Of a stretch of 64,000 nucleotides of DNA, positions 47,709 to 58,900 are shown in pieces; positions within the stretch are counted from its first letter, which is position 1, and each line of letters opens with the position of its first letter. A program made the position numbers and the translations under genes. Source of the DNA: Muricea muricata (Eukaryota; Cnidaria; Anthozoa; Malacalcyonacea; Plexauridae); assembly GCA_963855995.1 (NCBI GenBank), contig OY979730.1, positions 11,075,300 to 11,139,299 on the forward strand, given 5' to 3'. The notes under the pieces were generated by a model that saw nothing but the letters and a program-made list of their open reading frames with translations, ran no database searches and was not told where the DNA came from.

Positions 47709-49340
47709 TTATCCTCCTAACCAAGTGTTTGTCGTTGACGTATTTGAGGCACTACATCGGTGTCCTTCATGGCGACAATGATAATATCCAAAACTATCTT
47801 CTCCGCCTTGATCTTGGCACCGTTTAGAATCTTCCACCTTTAGATCGCAAGATTCCACGCTCTCTCTTGTATCGACATGAAAAGGATAGGAGTCTGTTTG
47901 ATACAACATTACTGAACAGTTGGAACAACTGTATCCCCGAATGTCAACATATTCCACTCTCTTGCACACTCCCTCCTCATTAAAAGTCAAAATATTCACA
48001 CTAGCCTTGGAACCTTGCATAGAATCGTTTCTCAATGCCGCTAAGTTCTTGTCAAAATCACAAGTAACCCGCCATTTTGTTGAGTCGTTCTGTATCGATT
48101 CCATAGTCCCTCGCTTGTGACGGTGTTCGAACCAGTTTCTAACTGCATCCCATTGATTTTTGGATGCATCTTTGAAAAACGGTTTTTGAAAAAAGGATCC
48201 GCGATTTTTGAAGCTATACGATTGCACCAATGTCCATGCGAGATTTGAGTCCTTTTCGAAATCGCAAAAAACATTCCGCGGCTTGTCCGCTTGATCGAGA
48301 ATATGATACAGACCCGGAGTTCGCGTACCGTTCCCATACTGTCGACAAGACCTTGCCTTGATTTCACAATTTTTGCCTGTGTAACCACTTTTGCAGGTTT
48401 TACAAAATTTCCCCGTTTATGCCGGCGGACATTTGCACAGAAAGCGATCTCTGATGTCGTCGGTGGGAACGCACAAACCACCGTTGTAACACGGATTTGA
48501 ACGCAGACAGCAATTGATGGCAGGTTGACACGGCGTCCTGGCAGTACAGTGGTTGCTCGGCTCCTGTTTTAAACAAAGTCAATCATACATCTCCTCAAAA
48601 GAAGTGATGTGCACAGCCTACAAGTCTGTTGACATCTTGCAACAGACTTGTTATCAACAAGCCGATATCAGGATGCGTTCTCATGGCTTGTGACAGCTTG
48701 TTGACGACAAGTCTGTTGCAAGTTATTAACAGACTTGTTGCAAGTTGATTGTCAAAACTTGTTATCCACAGGCTTGCTGCAAGTTGTTTCAACAAGTTGT
48801 AACAATTCTGCAAATGGCTAGTTGCAACAAGCCTGATTTTAACAGACTTTTTGCAACTTGCTGACAAGTTAAAACGAGACCGTAAAATGAAAATCTAACA
48901 ACAGCAAGTCTGTGGCGTTTTTGGCTAGTGTAATGCGTGGATGCTAAAAAAGGTTTCCTAACCTGATACCACACCCAGCTTTTTCTTCAATTCTTGCTAA
49001 TTAACAGGGGCTTAGAGAGTCAGCTTGTAGTTTTCCAACTAATTCTTAATTTACCTGTTTAATCACGAAATGCTTGCAGTGAGCGTCTTGTGTCAATGAA
49101 GCTGAAACACTCTGGTATGATCTAATAAGAACACATCTCGGATCTTTTTCACAAAAGTCGAATGACGAACACAAACAATTGCCAAGACAAAGTTGCAAGC
49201 ACTCCGAGATGGATTTAGCTGATAGTCCCTTTATTCTGCCGTTGGACTGTATCATATTCGCGTATGCCTTTAACGTAAACTTTTGCGTCGAATAAAGTCG
49301 TTTAGTTTTCAGCAAGACGAGCAGGACCAACCACAAAATT
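47709..49340 (-). CDS. Secreted PAN/EGF/fibrinogen-like protein, interrupted by an in-frame stop (5' end missing)
   Basis: Minus-strand exons 49055-49340 and 47709-48563; at least one 5' exon carrying the ATG was not found, since the first visible exon enters after a TTTACAG acceptor in phase 2. Order: a hydrophobic leader (LWLVLLVLL); a PAN/apple-like module (SISECLQLCLGNCLCSSFDF, DPRCVLI); an EGF-like module (CLRSNPCYNGGLCVP then CKCPPA); then a fibrinogen-like C-terminal region (PGLYHILDQADKPRNVFCDF, HRCSASNTSTTNTWLGG). This architecture is frequent in anthozoans. At 48417-48419 a TAA replaces the residue expected to be Tyr/Phe in CPPxYTG; downstream, 235 codons remain open to the natural stop at 47709. 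It is a recent pseudogene, a null allele, a sequencing error or a readthrough case. Confidence 0.8.
48595..48910. repeat. CAACTTG-rich repeat (near full length)
   Basis: The best-ordered copy, with CAGACTTGTTATCAACAAGC, CGATATCAGGATGCGTTC, GCTTGTGACAGCTTGTTGAC, TTATCCACAGGCTTGCTGC and AACAAGCCTGATTTTAAC. It lies in the intron of the PAN/EGF gene. Confidence 0.8.
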
Positions 49341-49377
49341 CTGTAAAGATAGCACGAATTTAGTTACCACAGCCAAA

Positions 49378-49550
49378 AAACGCGCAAGTTGCAACAAGAC
49401 TGTTGACATCTTACAACAGACTTGTTATCAACAAGCCGGTATCAGGATGCATTCTCATGGCTTGCGACAGCTTGTTGTTACAAGTTGTCAACAGCTGATT
49501 TGTCGCAAGTTGATTGTCAAAATTTGTTTCCCACAGGGTGGGGTAACAAA
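49378..49550. repeat. CAACTTG-rich repeat, truncated
   Basis: It starts GCGCAAGTTGCAACAAGACT and contains AACAAGCCGGTATCAGGATG, then stops after TTTCCCACAGGG, truncated relative to 48595. It lies directly upstream of the PAN/EGF exon at 49340, where a first exon would be expected. Confidence 0.75.
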
Positions 49551-49855
49551 TTGTTACAATTTTAATTTTCGGGGCGACATTGCTCAAACAGAGTTTTTGA
49601 TAAACATATTGAACAACTGATTAGCTTAAGTAAAGTTAGCGCGCAATTACGCGCAGACGGATGTCAGTTACAATTATTGTGAAACTGATTAATAATTCAT
49701 GAAGAAAACACAAAAGAAATCATGAGCGGGAAGGAGTCTGTATACTCTGATACAGAATTCTGTTGATTTTCATTACTTTTAACTTTGATTTTCTCGTTTT
49801 ATATGAGATGTATTTTCAAAATTACTTCGCAAACTGATCTATAAAATTGGAGAGT

Positions 49856-49972
49856 TTTACAAGCTATTTACAAAATTCGCGTCCGTGTTGTATCAGATAT
49901 ACAACTCTCACCTTCGGCTCGAGTTTGTATATGCTGATACAACACGGCCGCTCATGTTGTAAATAGTACATA
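49856..49972. repeat. Hairpin-forming palindrome
   Basis: CCGTGTTGTATCAGATATAC and GTATATGCTGATACAACACGG form a long stem with one or two mismatches, with an outer TTTACAAGCTATTTAC / GTAAATAG pair. The loop is CACCTTCGG-like. Confidence 0.75.
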
Positions 49973-51689
49973 AATGTATTCTTGCATGGATTATTTATAG
50001 AGACAAAGAATCAACGTATGAATTTGTTCATCAATAATTAATCACGTTTTAGTAGCTATTGATAATTTATAGCACCTGAAATTTTGAGAAACGGAAATTA
50101 AGAAACTAAATGTGTTTGTGTGTTTATATTACGAAAATTTTTTTCATTGGACAAAAATTAGCTCTTTGCAAATCGAAATTAGCAAAAATAAAGGTTATTC
50201 GAAAAACTAGAAAACGAGATTGCGAAAATTTGAACAAAACTATTAAGGTTACTTCAAAAATTAATTTTATATCATTTCGCAGAGCGCCCGTTTTCGAAAA
50301 TGTCCTCACTGCCCTGCAATTATGAGCACACGCTCATTGTACGTCGGTTTGGCGTTATTCACGCTGATAAAGGTCCCAGCTAGTTACAAATCGAATGCTT
50401 TGCGACGAATAATGTACATAGTGTTAATTTCCACAAAAGCATACCGAGGAACACTCAGAAACTTCAATATGGGTTTTACCTGTCAATGAACATGTTTAAA
50501 ATGCACGACTGTCCCGGCCGGTGAATATAGCTGTATTAACCTATCTGACAATCGACTCATTGTATGTTATAACCGAAGCATTGATCATGCAAGCCATGTA
50601 GAGTAGTGGGTTTTTACCACTAAACATAATTTCATTTATCAAATTATTTTTTTATCACTGAAACTTAAGAGTTCTGTGCAATTTCATTTTATAGCCTATA
50701 TGATACTATAAAAGCGTTGCAGAGATTCTTGCCGCGAACAAAAAACAAAAGGCTTACAGAAAACAGTGTTGATTTTTTGCTGTGCGCACGGACAAATGTC
50801 TGCTTGTTAAAGCGTAAAACTTGTCAGGAAAATACTCGTAGGCGAAAATTTACGCTTAATCATGCTTTCCCGTTCTCTTACCTTGATGTATTTGTTGCCA
50901 TGTCTTTTTAAAATTCGCCCAAATCTGCTCGAAGCCACTCACAAAAGAAAGTTTTATTGATTATTGAGCATGCATTGTCCAACACATAGTGCGCGTTTTG
51001 TTTTTAATAACGGGTCAACAATCAAGACGCAAGCAAGATCGAAACAATTAAACATCGTGTTTAACTATTCACTTTGATTAATACTTTAATTAAAAATTCA
51101 TGCAGGTACTTGCAGGAGCGCTTAAAAATTCATAATAGTCAATAGTTATACAGGAAATTGGAAACAGGTATTTGGTGCTGTATTTTATTATATGGCTTAG
51201 AAGTAACTGTTTATGAAAACTCTATATGAGTACTAAATTGTTAGTTCTTATAAACACTCGCAGTTCTATGTTCCAAAACCCAGGTTTCAGTTAAAAACTG
51301 GCGAAATTATTTCAAAATGAACGTTGTCTAAACCAATAAAAGTCAAGTGCAGTTAGGAGATTTGTATCATGCAATATTTATAATTCAAGTATAAAAGCGC
51401 TGCTAGACTCCCGTTTTTCTTTGTGTTTTCCCAGTGGATTACTTGTCTTTGCCTAGCCGCGAAACTTTTTGTTGGTTTCGTTTATTCGTTCGTCCAGTTA
51501 ATCATTAACGTTTCGAGTAACTTTCAGCCATCGTGACCAGACTGGTTTCCAATAATCCATTGGCATGATTAATAGCCAGACGAAGTTGGACAGCTACTCA
51601 CAAAGCATCGTGTCAATAACTGCAAATAAACATATGGATTGATAGAAATTGACTGACAATACATCAGTCTTATGAAATATGTCATTATT

Positions 51690-51800
51690 TGTCGCATATT
51701 GCAACTCTTGTTCTCGTTTGATCAGGACAAGAGAGTTGAGAAAACTTTAACACAAATTCTCGCTAATTCTCAACTCTTGTCCTTGTTTGACCAAGTCAGT
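51690..51800. repeat. CAACTCTTGTCC repeat upstream of ABHD6
   Basis: GCAACTCTTGTTCTCGTTTG then AGGACAAGAGAGTTGAGAAA and TCTCAACTCTTGTCCTTG: inverted and direct copies of one word, related to 16620-16800. Confidence 0.6.
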
Positions 51801-52004
51801 CTTTATTGACATGTCTTGATTCTAGCCAATCAGGATACAAAAATCCAGCCAATCAAACATCAGAACATGGCCTTTGGTGTCGAGCATGCGCACGAGAGCT
51901 AATACAATTACGTAACGAGATTAACATGTCAGCGATGGTATTTTAGAAATTTTTAAAGCTCTCAAGTTTTGGAAATTTGCAAAGCTCTCAAATTTGCAAA
52001 GAAA

Positions 52005-54692
52005 ATGCTTGAATATAACACAGGATGGGCATTTTTTCTGCTGATTTTATTAAAATTACTAGTTTCTGTAATAATCTTGGTGAATATTTATTATTTTCGA
52101 CCAATTTGGTTGATCTTGGCTTGGAGATGGTAAGATTTCAGAATAGATATGTTGTGCATGTGCCGAAGCAAGTAATTGCGGCTCTTTAAAGCCAGAAATC
52201 TTAATTCTATAGTATGATAAAAACTTATCACTTAAGGCCAGCTTACAAGCATTCAAATTAATCAAATGTAAAAGGTGCTCTTTGTTTACTTCGTAACAGG
52301 TCCTTGTGTACTATTAACCTCCGATTATAAGCCCCCCCCCCGAATATAAGCCCCCTAAATTTTACCCCCCCCCCGAATATAAGTTCCCCCGAATATAAGC
52401 CCCCCCCAATTACTAACGTTCAAACTGTTCCAAATATAAGGCCCACCTGTCTATAAGCCCATCACACTATAATGTGTTAATATATTAAATTGTGTGCATT
52501 AGCATGTTAATGTATTAAATTGTATATCACGTTAAAAACAATAAATACCGTACTTGGTTTATAATTGATGTACAAGCCCCCCCCCCCATATATAAGCCCC
52601 CATGTATTAGCCCATCAAAAACTGCTTACAAACTTATATAAGCCCTTGGCTTATAATCAGAGGTTTACAGTATCATAGGAGCTATTTCTGAAAATAATTG
52701 AGGTTGTTCGTTCTGGGAGGGAGGGGGGGGGGAGGCATAACTGGGTGCAAGAAATGATGCATGCTTATTAGTGTTTGACTGTTAGTAATGGTTTGTCAAA
52801 ATTTTATAATTATCACTAGGTACCAAAAATGGCGTGCAAGTTTAAAGAAACACTGCCTGAAGATCACCGAAGATCTGCAAATTTCATATCTAGAAAGAAA
52901 AGGTGCACCGAATGACCACATTTTGCTGTTTGTTCATGGTTTTACTGGTGACAAAGACATTTTTTGTGACATAGTTAGGTATCTGCCAGCAAAATTTCAC
53001 ATTATTCTTATTGATCTTCCTGGCCATGGCGAGTCGAAACCAGATGATGATAAATCTGATTACAGACCGTCTGTTCTAATTGATGCTGTACATCAGGTAA
53101 TTCTCGACAGGAGCAATTCTTTTTGAGGGGATTACCGACAGTCTCTGTAGAGAGATCCGGCCTCCACAGTCTTTGTGATTTACCCACCAATTTGCCAGTT
53201 CTGTTGATAAATTTACCAATTTTCCAATCAATTTACTGACAAGTCATCTCTTTTTGACATAAAAAAAGATGACTTGTCAGTTTTTGCTGTGGTTTGCAAA
53301 CATTAGGAAAAAACACACTCTGAAAAACAACATCTTGTAAACTCAAGATTCGAGCTTTTGAAAACAAGACAACAATTTTGCAGTGATATTTCAACCTTAT
53401 TTGAAAGTCGTTGTCAACACAAAATTGTTATCTTGTTTCTAAAAGCTTGAATCTTGATTTTACAAGATGTTGTTTTTCAGAGTGTGTTTTTTCTTATTTT
53501 GCAAACATAGGTTTGGTATACCTTGAATTTTAGGAGTCAACCATTGTTTTGCTAAAAAACGTTTAATCTGTCTTCCATTTAGTTCGTAATGGCTTATGGT
53601 TTTGGTGACAGAAAGTTCACCATCATCGGAACGTCAATGGGTGGGGCAATTGCCGGAGTGTATGCGGCAAGGCATGGAGGCCAGTCCTTATCCTCCGTGG
53701 TGTTGGTTTGCCCAGCTGGAATTCATTCTCCGGTAATATCTGAATTTCTTCAGAAGAGCCGAGATGCCCGTATGAATGACGAGGAAGAGAATATGCTAAT
53801 TCCAAGAACTGCACAGGAATTTCATGAAATGCTACATTTGGTTATGCACCATAAAATAAGTTTACCCCCTCATGTAGCAATGGCATTTGTTGCAAAGAAG
53901 CAGGCAAAGGCAGATGTTCATAAAAAAGGTAAAGTTTTTGTGGTGTTTTGCCAGAGAATTTGAGCAAGTTTGGTGTGAGTTTAAAAACTTCATTAATGTG
54001 TTATAGTTATGATTGATATGAATGTTGATGGTGAATATTTGCTGTTGGATACAGTTCTCGAAGAAATTCATCATCCAGTGTTGTGTGTTTGGGGTGATAA
54101 TGATAAGGTTTGAACTGAACTGAACCTTGCTAAACTAATTCAAAGTGGAGTTGAGTCAAGCCAAGTTGGAGTTGAACTAAGCCCTGGCTGAATTGAGCTG
54201 AGCCCTAAGCTCCTAACTGAATTGAGATGAGCTTTAAGAGCTGAATTAGCCGAGTTAAGCCCAGCCGACTTGAGCCTAACTAAGGTTAGCTGAGCCTGAG
54301 GTTAGCTGAGCTGAGCTAGATTAGACTGAGTTCAGCTAAGCTGAGCTAAGTTATGCTAGACTATATTGAGCTGAGCTGTACAATTAGCTCAGAGCTGAGC
54401 TGAATTGAGCTGATTCAGGTGAACTGAACAGTAGCAAGACATTTATTTGTTTTTATTTATATGCAACATATTTGAGTTTAGCAAATCATTGCAAAAGGTT
54501 GTTTAGTCATGTGTTGCTCTAATCTTATTTCAGGTCTTAGATGTATCTGCCTGTGACGTGATAAAGGAACATGTCAAAAATGTTGAGGTGCACATTTTGG
54601 AAAGATGTGGTCATGCGATTGTGTTAGACAGGCCAAGAAAGCTCGTCAAAATTATGACTCAATTCCTGGAAAAAGTTGAATGTAGAACCTAA
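52005..54692 (+). CDS. ABHD6: Monoacylglycerol lipase ABHD6-like serine hydrolase (5 exons, 335 aa)
   Basis: An integral-membrane alpha/beta hydrolase; ABHD6 cleaves monoacylglycerols including 2-arachidonoylglycerol. Exons: 52005-52129, 52820-53096, 53583-53928, 54007-54107, 54534-54692; phase closes at 1008 nt, 335 aa against 337 in human. Exon 1 is a signal-anchor (FFLLILLKLLVSVIILVNIY) followed by the RPIWLILAWRW border. Exon 2 has the oxyanion-loop motif VHGFTGD (His81) and LIDLPGHGES. The nucleophile elbow is GTSMGG (Ser152), the acid is Asp282 in WGDNDKVLD, and the catalytic His310 is in RCGHAIV. All three catalytic residues are present. The donor of exon 4 (GTTTGA) is non-consensus after GT but gives the family sequence. 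Exon 1 is easily missed because it is only 125 bp and followed by a G/C-tract MITE. Confidence 0.93.
52309..52672. mobile_element. MITE with AACCTCCGATTATAAGCC ends and C-tracts
   Basis: The left end TTAACCTCCGATTATAAGCC pairs with the right end GGCTTATAATCAGAGGTTTA. The interior has repeated AATATAAGCCCCCC and C9-C10 runs. Located in ABHD6 intron 1; noncoding. Confidence 0.85.
53236..53280. repeat. Short hairpin
   Basis: TGACAAGTCATCTCTTTTTG and AAAAAAAGATGACTTGTCA form a stem of roughly 18 bp with a small loop, in ABHD6 intron 2. Looks like a solo foldback. Confidence 0.7.
53292..53510. mobile_element. Foldback MITE in ABHD6 intron 2
   Basis: AAAAAACACACTCTGAAAAA, AACAACATCTTGTA and CAACAATTTTG are mirrored by TTTTTCAGAGTGTGTTTTTT, TACAAGATGTTGTT and CAAAATTGTT. 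Arms are about 90 bp, with GTTTGCAAACAT-like ends. Confidence 0.88.
54107..54425 (+). repeat. Degenerate GAGCT/TGAGC pentamer array
   Basis: GAGCTGAGCT-type words recur across 300 bp of ABHD6 intron 4, beginning right at the exon 4 donor. It resembles a decayed 5-10-bp satellite. Confidence 0.85.
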
Positions 54693-55963
54693 TTGCAATG
54701 TCTGAAAATGCTTTTTATTAATTGAGAGTAGATATTTTTAGTGATTTAGTAATAAGGTAATAACATTTTATACTATAATATCTACACTAATATTTATAAA
54801 ATAGAGTGTAAATTATTGGCCAGAATCTCATTTTTTGATGAGCACAATTAATTCATTCACAGTTTGGTGCAAATTAGAACTCCATGTGTCAACGTGATAA
54901 GAATGTTGATTTCTTTTGTGAGTGGTGTTGGTGTGTCAAGCAGACCATCCATGTTTGAATGCAGGTCCCTCTTTTTGCCAAGGATGAAATTGTCCATTTT
55001 TGAACAAGCTGAGCCCCAAGATTACCAAATACTGCAAGGTTATACAAAAACTACAGCTCAAGATCAAATTACAGGTAATCATACTTTCGAGACTAGTTTG
55101 CTCCAAATGACGAAGTAGACGTAAACAGAAGGGGCCATTTGAGTTGGAACCGTTGAAATTTGTGCCCCCATGCATGTCGCTTTACGCCGGGCCATAGGAA
55201 GATGAAAAAAGTTAGGGGGGGCTCTTCGAGCGCTGAAGGCGCAAGTGCTGCAAGGGGGAGCGGGGACACCACCCCCCATTTTTTTTTCTATTCTTAGCAT
55301 GCTCAAAAATTTTTTCTGCACTTTTGAGGTTAGTTTTACCATAATCATTGGATTAAGACTTGTGTAAGACTGTAAACTGTTAAAACGTGTATTTACTTTG
55401 AGACTTAAAGAAAGACCCTATAGGTACGAGGTTGATTTTTATGGGGGCTCAGCCCCCCTGCCTTTGAAGTTAGGGGGCTCGAGCCCCCCCCCTGCACCCG
55501 TGGTTCTTACGGCCATGGCTTTATGCATGTTCATTACGCAGGTTCTGGCCAGTCAATCGCCTTTTCTTGCCAATGGAAGCTCTGTGATTATTCTGGCCAG
55601 TCAATTGCATAGAAGTAGGGCTGGACATGTTGGACTGCCAAGTGGCCCAACTGTTTATTCCTCATGTGGTGCCCCAAATATGCCCTAATCCTAATTCTTA
55701 TCCAATCTGTAACCCAATCATAACTATTTATGAATTCCATCCACAGATTAATAACCATATGGTATAACCAATCACCATCAGAGAATCTGTAAGCTAGAAA
55801 ATAGGGTTAGAGATTGGATTAAGATTCGGGTTAAGATTTGATTTCTTGTAGGCGCAGATCAGCAGAGGAACAAGTGACATTTGACTTTTTATATTATTTT
55901 TTTGTGATATTTCTACTAAATGATGCGTTAGTTTTCTCGTTTACCTCAGCGTTTAACATAGCT
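54693..55963. other. ABHD6 3' UTR and ENOSF1 upstream region
   Basis: Contains a repeat (55155-55535) and CAG-MITE-like words (TTCTGGCCAGTCAATCGCC, TTCTGGCCAGTCAATTGC at about 55540-55615). An 84-codon plus frame at 54864-55118 is not supported by any family or splice logic. No further gene seen. Confidence 0.45.
55155..55535. repeat. Dispersed-type repeat with G/C blocks and CATGCAT ends
   Basis: CATGCATGTCGCTTTACG at the left and GGCCATGGCTTTATGCATG at the right are partly inverted. The interior has GGGGGCTCAGCCCCCC and GGGGGCTCGAGCCCCCCC palindromes. Probably a MITE; family not identified. Confidence 0.55.
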
Positions 55964-58900
55964 ATGTCTTTGGGGATAATTACAGATATTAGCGTGAGAG
56001 ATATACGCTTTCCTACGTCGAAAGAATCACATGGTTCTGATGCAGTGGTGAGCGCAGTCAATTAAATATTTAATCATTCACGAGTATATAGTTGTTGTAT
56101 TGGTTTGAATATTGTTCCACGTCTTGGTTAAGATATTTTAGCATCTAAGTCTCTTTATTGAAGCAAAACAATTGTAACATGAAAAATGAATTTCATAAAA
56201 TGTTCAGTCAAATCCAATTAGTACACTGCAATGTCAATGCTAATCACTGAGCTATGCCAGGGTGCTGTTCGTACATACTTTCCTGGGGTGCCTACATCCA
56301 ATCACGCTGGTTTCCTAATAATACCGTCAGATGCATGAGATGGTTGATTGGCTGTTTTTATAAGAACGTCGAATTTGATTGGTTTATATTTTATGACTGT
56401 ACATATTATCTGTGTGTCATGGAACTGTCACCACAAAAAGGTTTTCTTTACACCGCTAGAAACACACAAGTCTGCAGCAGATTTGTCGCTCTGCAGTCAA
56501 CAAGCTGATATATCAGTATGCATTGGCATCGCTTACTCTGGCTTGATGATAACAAGTCTGCTGCAAGTTGTCAACAGGCTTGATGCAAGTTGATTGTCAA
56601 GATAAGCTTCGTACTTACAAGTTGTTTAAACAATTTTCAGCAAGTTTCAAGTTGCATCAAGTCTGATTTTTACAGACTTGATGCAACTTGATGAAGTCGT
56701 CAGGCTTGATGCAACTTGTTTGTAATCAAGTTTGTAAATTGCAAGTATGTGTGTCATTTATGAGTTATACTTCCATATGTCACATAATAGTACAGTTGCC
56801 AAACAAATTCATCATTCTTTTAAGAACATATGATGAAATTATGACCATTTATGGCTGTGTATACGCCCATGTTTTTGTACATCCCAGCTTTTGTTGTGTC
56901 TCTGAACAATAACTATTGAGTGTAACTCTATATTCCGGTCTCAACAACACTGGTAAATAAATAACTCTGTGTCCATAATTAACCAACTTGCCAACATTGC
57001 CTTACTTGTCTATCTGAACATGATTTCTTGGACCTTCAGTCCTTCTTGCCAAAATCAAAGAACAAAGTTGCAGAGTTGGTAAATTACAGACACCGATAAA
57101 CAACGTAATAGATTTTGCCAACAAGTGTGAAACCTAGATGTTGCACTAAATTTTATTGGCCAAGGAAATTGTTGAACCATGTACTGTAACATTAATTTTT
57201 CTGCATTTGATGTCATTTTTGAGAATAGTCTATTTCATGGGGTTTTTCTTTTTTCCAAGCATAAAGACCCAGATTATTCTGCTGCCTACATTGTCATCAA
57301 AACAGACAGGCCTGACAACCTGACTGGATGTGGTCTAGCTTTTACTTTAGGACGTGGCACCGAAATTGGTGAGTGCTTTCATTCTCTTTGATAAGCTAAC
57401 TCTTATAAGCTTCTTTTAATTTTAACTCAAATTGTCTACCTCCTGTAACAAGAAACCTATGTCTAATTTGTCCCTTCTCTATGGTAAGCTATTCTGTCTA
57501 AAAACCCCCTCCTATCTAAATGACCTCTCTATACCTCTATTTGTCTAATAGAGTCATCTCTCTCTTAATACAACTCCCTCTTTATAAGAAGACCCTCTCT
57601 CTCTAAAAAGACCCTCTCTCTTATGCATTTCCCTCTCTCTAATAAACCATCTCTTTCTAATACGACCCTTCCCATCAAATAAGACTGAATCTCCCTCGTA
57701 TGATACCCTCTCTCTAATAAGATCCCCACTCTCTAATACACCTTCCTTTTTCTAATAAACCTCATGTTTATAATAATACCTCCTCTCTAATAAAACCCCT
57801 TCTTTCTCTAATAAGACCCCTTCTCTCTCTAATAAGACCTCTTCTCTCCCTAATAAGACCTCTTCTCTCTCTAATAAGACTCGAATCTCTTTCTAATGAT
57901 ATCCCTCTAAAAAGAACCCCTCTCTCTAATAAAGTTCCCTTTCTCTAATATGACCACTCCTTCTCTGTAATGTCATGATCCCTTATCTAGCAAGGCTTTC
58001 TTCTCTAACAAGAACACTCTAATTAGATTAAATTTATGATTCTAGTTGTGCTTGCAGTCAAGGCATTTATACCGTTTGTAATTGGAGCATCTCTAGATGA
58101 AGTATATATTGACTTTGCATCATTTTGGAAATCACTGGTTAATGAAAGTCAGCTAAGATGGGTAGGTCTACTATTCATGCTATACTAATCTTCCAACAAA
58201 CAGCCTTCACTTGAAATGTGAAAATCATTCTAAGTAGTGAAAAATCCTATATTTTTTCGTGATATAAACATGATGCTTGAACTCTCTCCAATTACAGAAA
58301 TCTCCTCATTTTTTTAGATTGGACCAGAAAAGGGTGCCATACATACGGCTCTTGCTGGCATTATTAATGCATTATGGGATTTGTGGGCAAAGATTGAAGG
58401 GAAGGTAAAGCATTTGCACATCACATAGTTCCCTATTTGATTGATGTCCAGTTTGGCTTTTGATGTGTGAATGTTGTTTTAGAGAGATGAACCATAAACT
58501 TAAAAAACTATTTGCAAATTACAGCTGGTAGCATAATGCATTGACATACAGTTTGGCTTCTGATGGGTGAATGTAGTTTTAAACAAATGTAAAACCATTA
58601 TGCATGATTTTTAATGATTTTTTATATGGAGAGATGAACCATAAACTTAAAAAGCTATTTGCAAATTACATCTGGTAGCATAATGCATTGACATCCAGTT
58701 TAGCTTCTGATGGGTGAATATAGTTTTAGAGAGATGCTAGCTAGTACTCTTATGGATAATTTTTTCCAACTAGTTTTTTTTCGTTGAAGACTAAGAGATG
58801 AACCATGAACTAAAATGCATGATATTTTTTATTTAGCCTCTTTGGAAGTTGCTAGTTGACATGGTAAGATTGTGTGGTACAGGGTGTTTAAAGATTGTTT

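Larger units (their letters stand above)
49341..52004. other. Intergenic region between PAN/EGF gene and ABHD6
   Basis: Holds a CAACTTG repeat, a hairpin (49856-49972) and a CAACTCTTG repeat (51690-51800). The missing 5' exon of the PAN/EGF gene may lie here but I could not place it. Otherwise AT-rich with no gene seen. Confidence 0.45.

Noticed and set aside
50110..50911. Short frames of 60-71 codons in the 50-51 kb region
   Set aside because: AT-rich, Lys/Phe/Ile-biased translations with no motif; typical random frames.
54107..54425. Similarity of the GAGCT array to immunoglobulin switch regions
   Set aside because: Coincidence of a low-complexity pentamer; no immunoglobulin gene is present and class switching is vertebrate-specific.
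54864..55118. 84-codon plus frame downstream of ABHD6
   Set aside because: No family signs; it lies in the probable 3' UTR/intergenic DNA and has no splice support.
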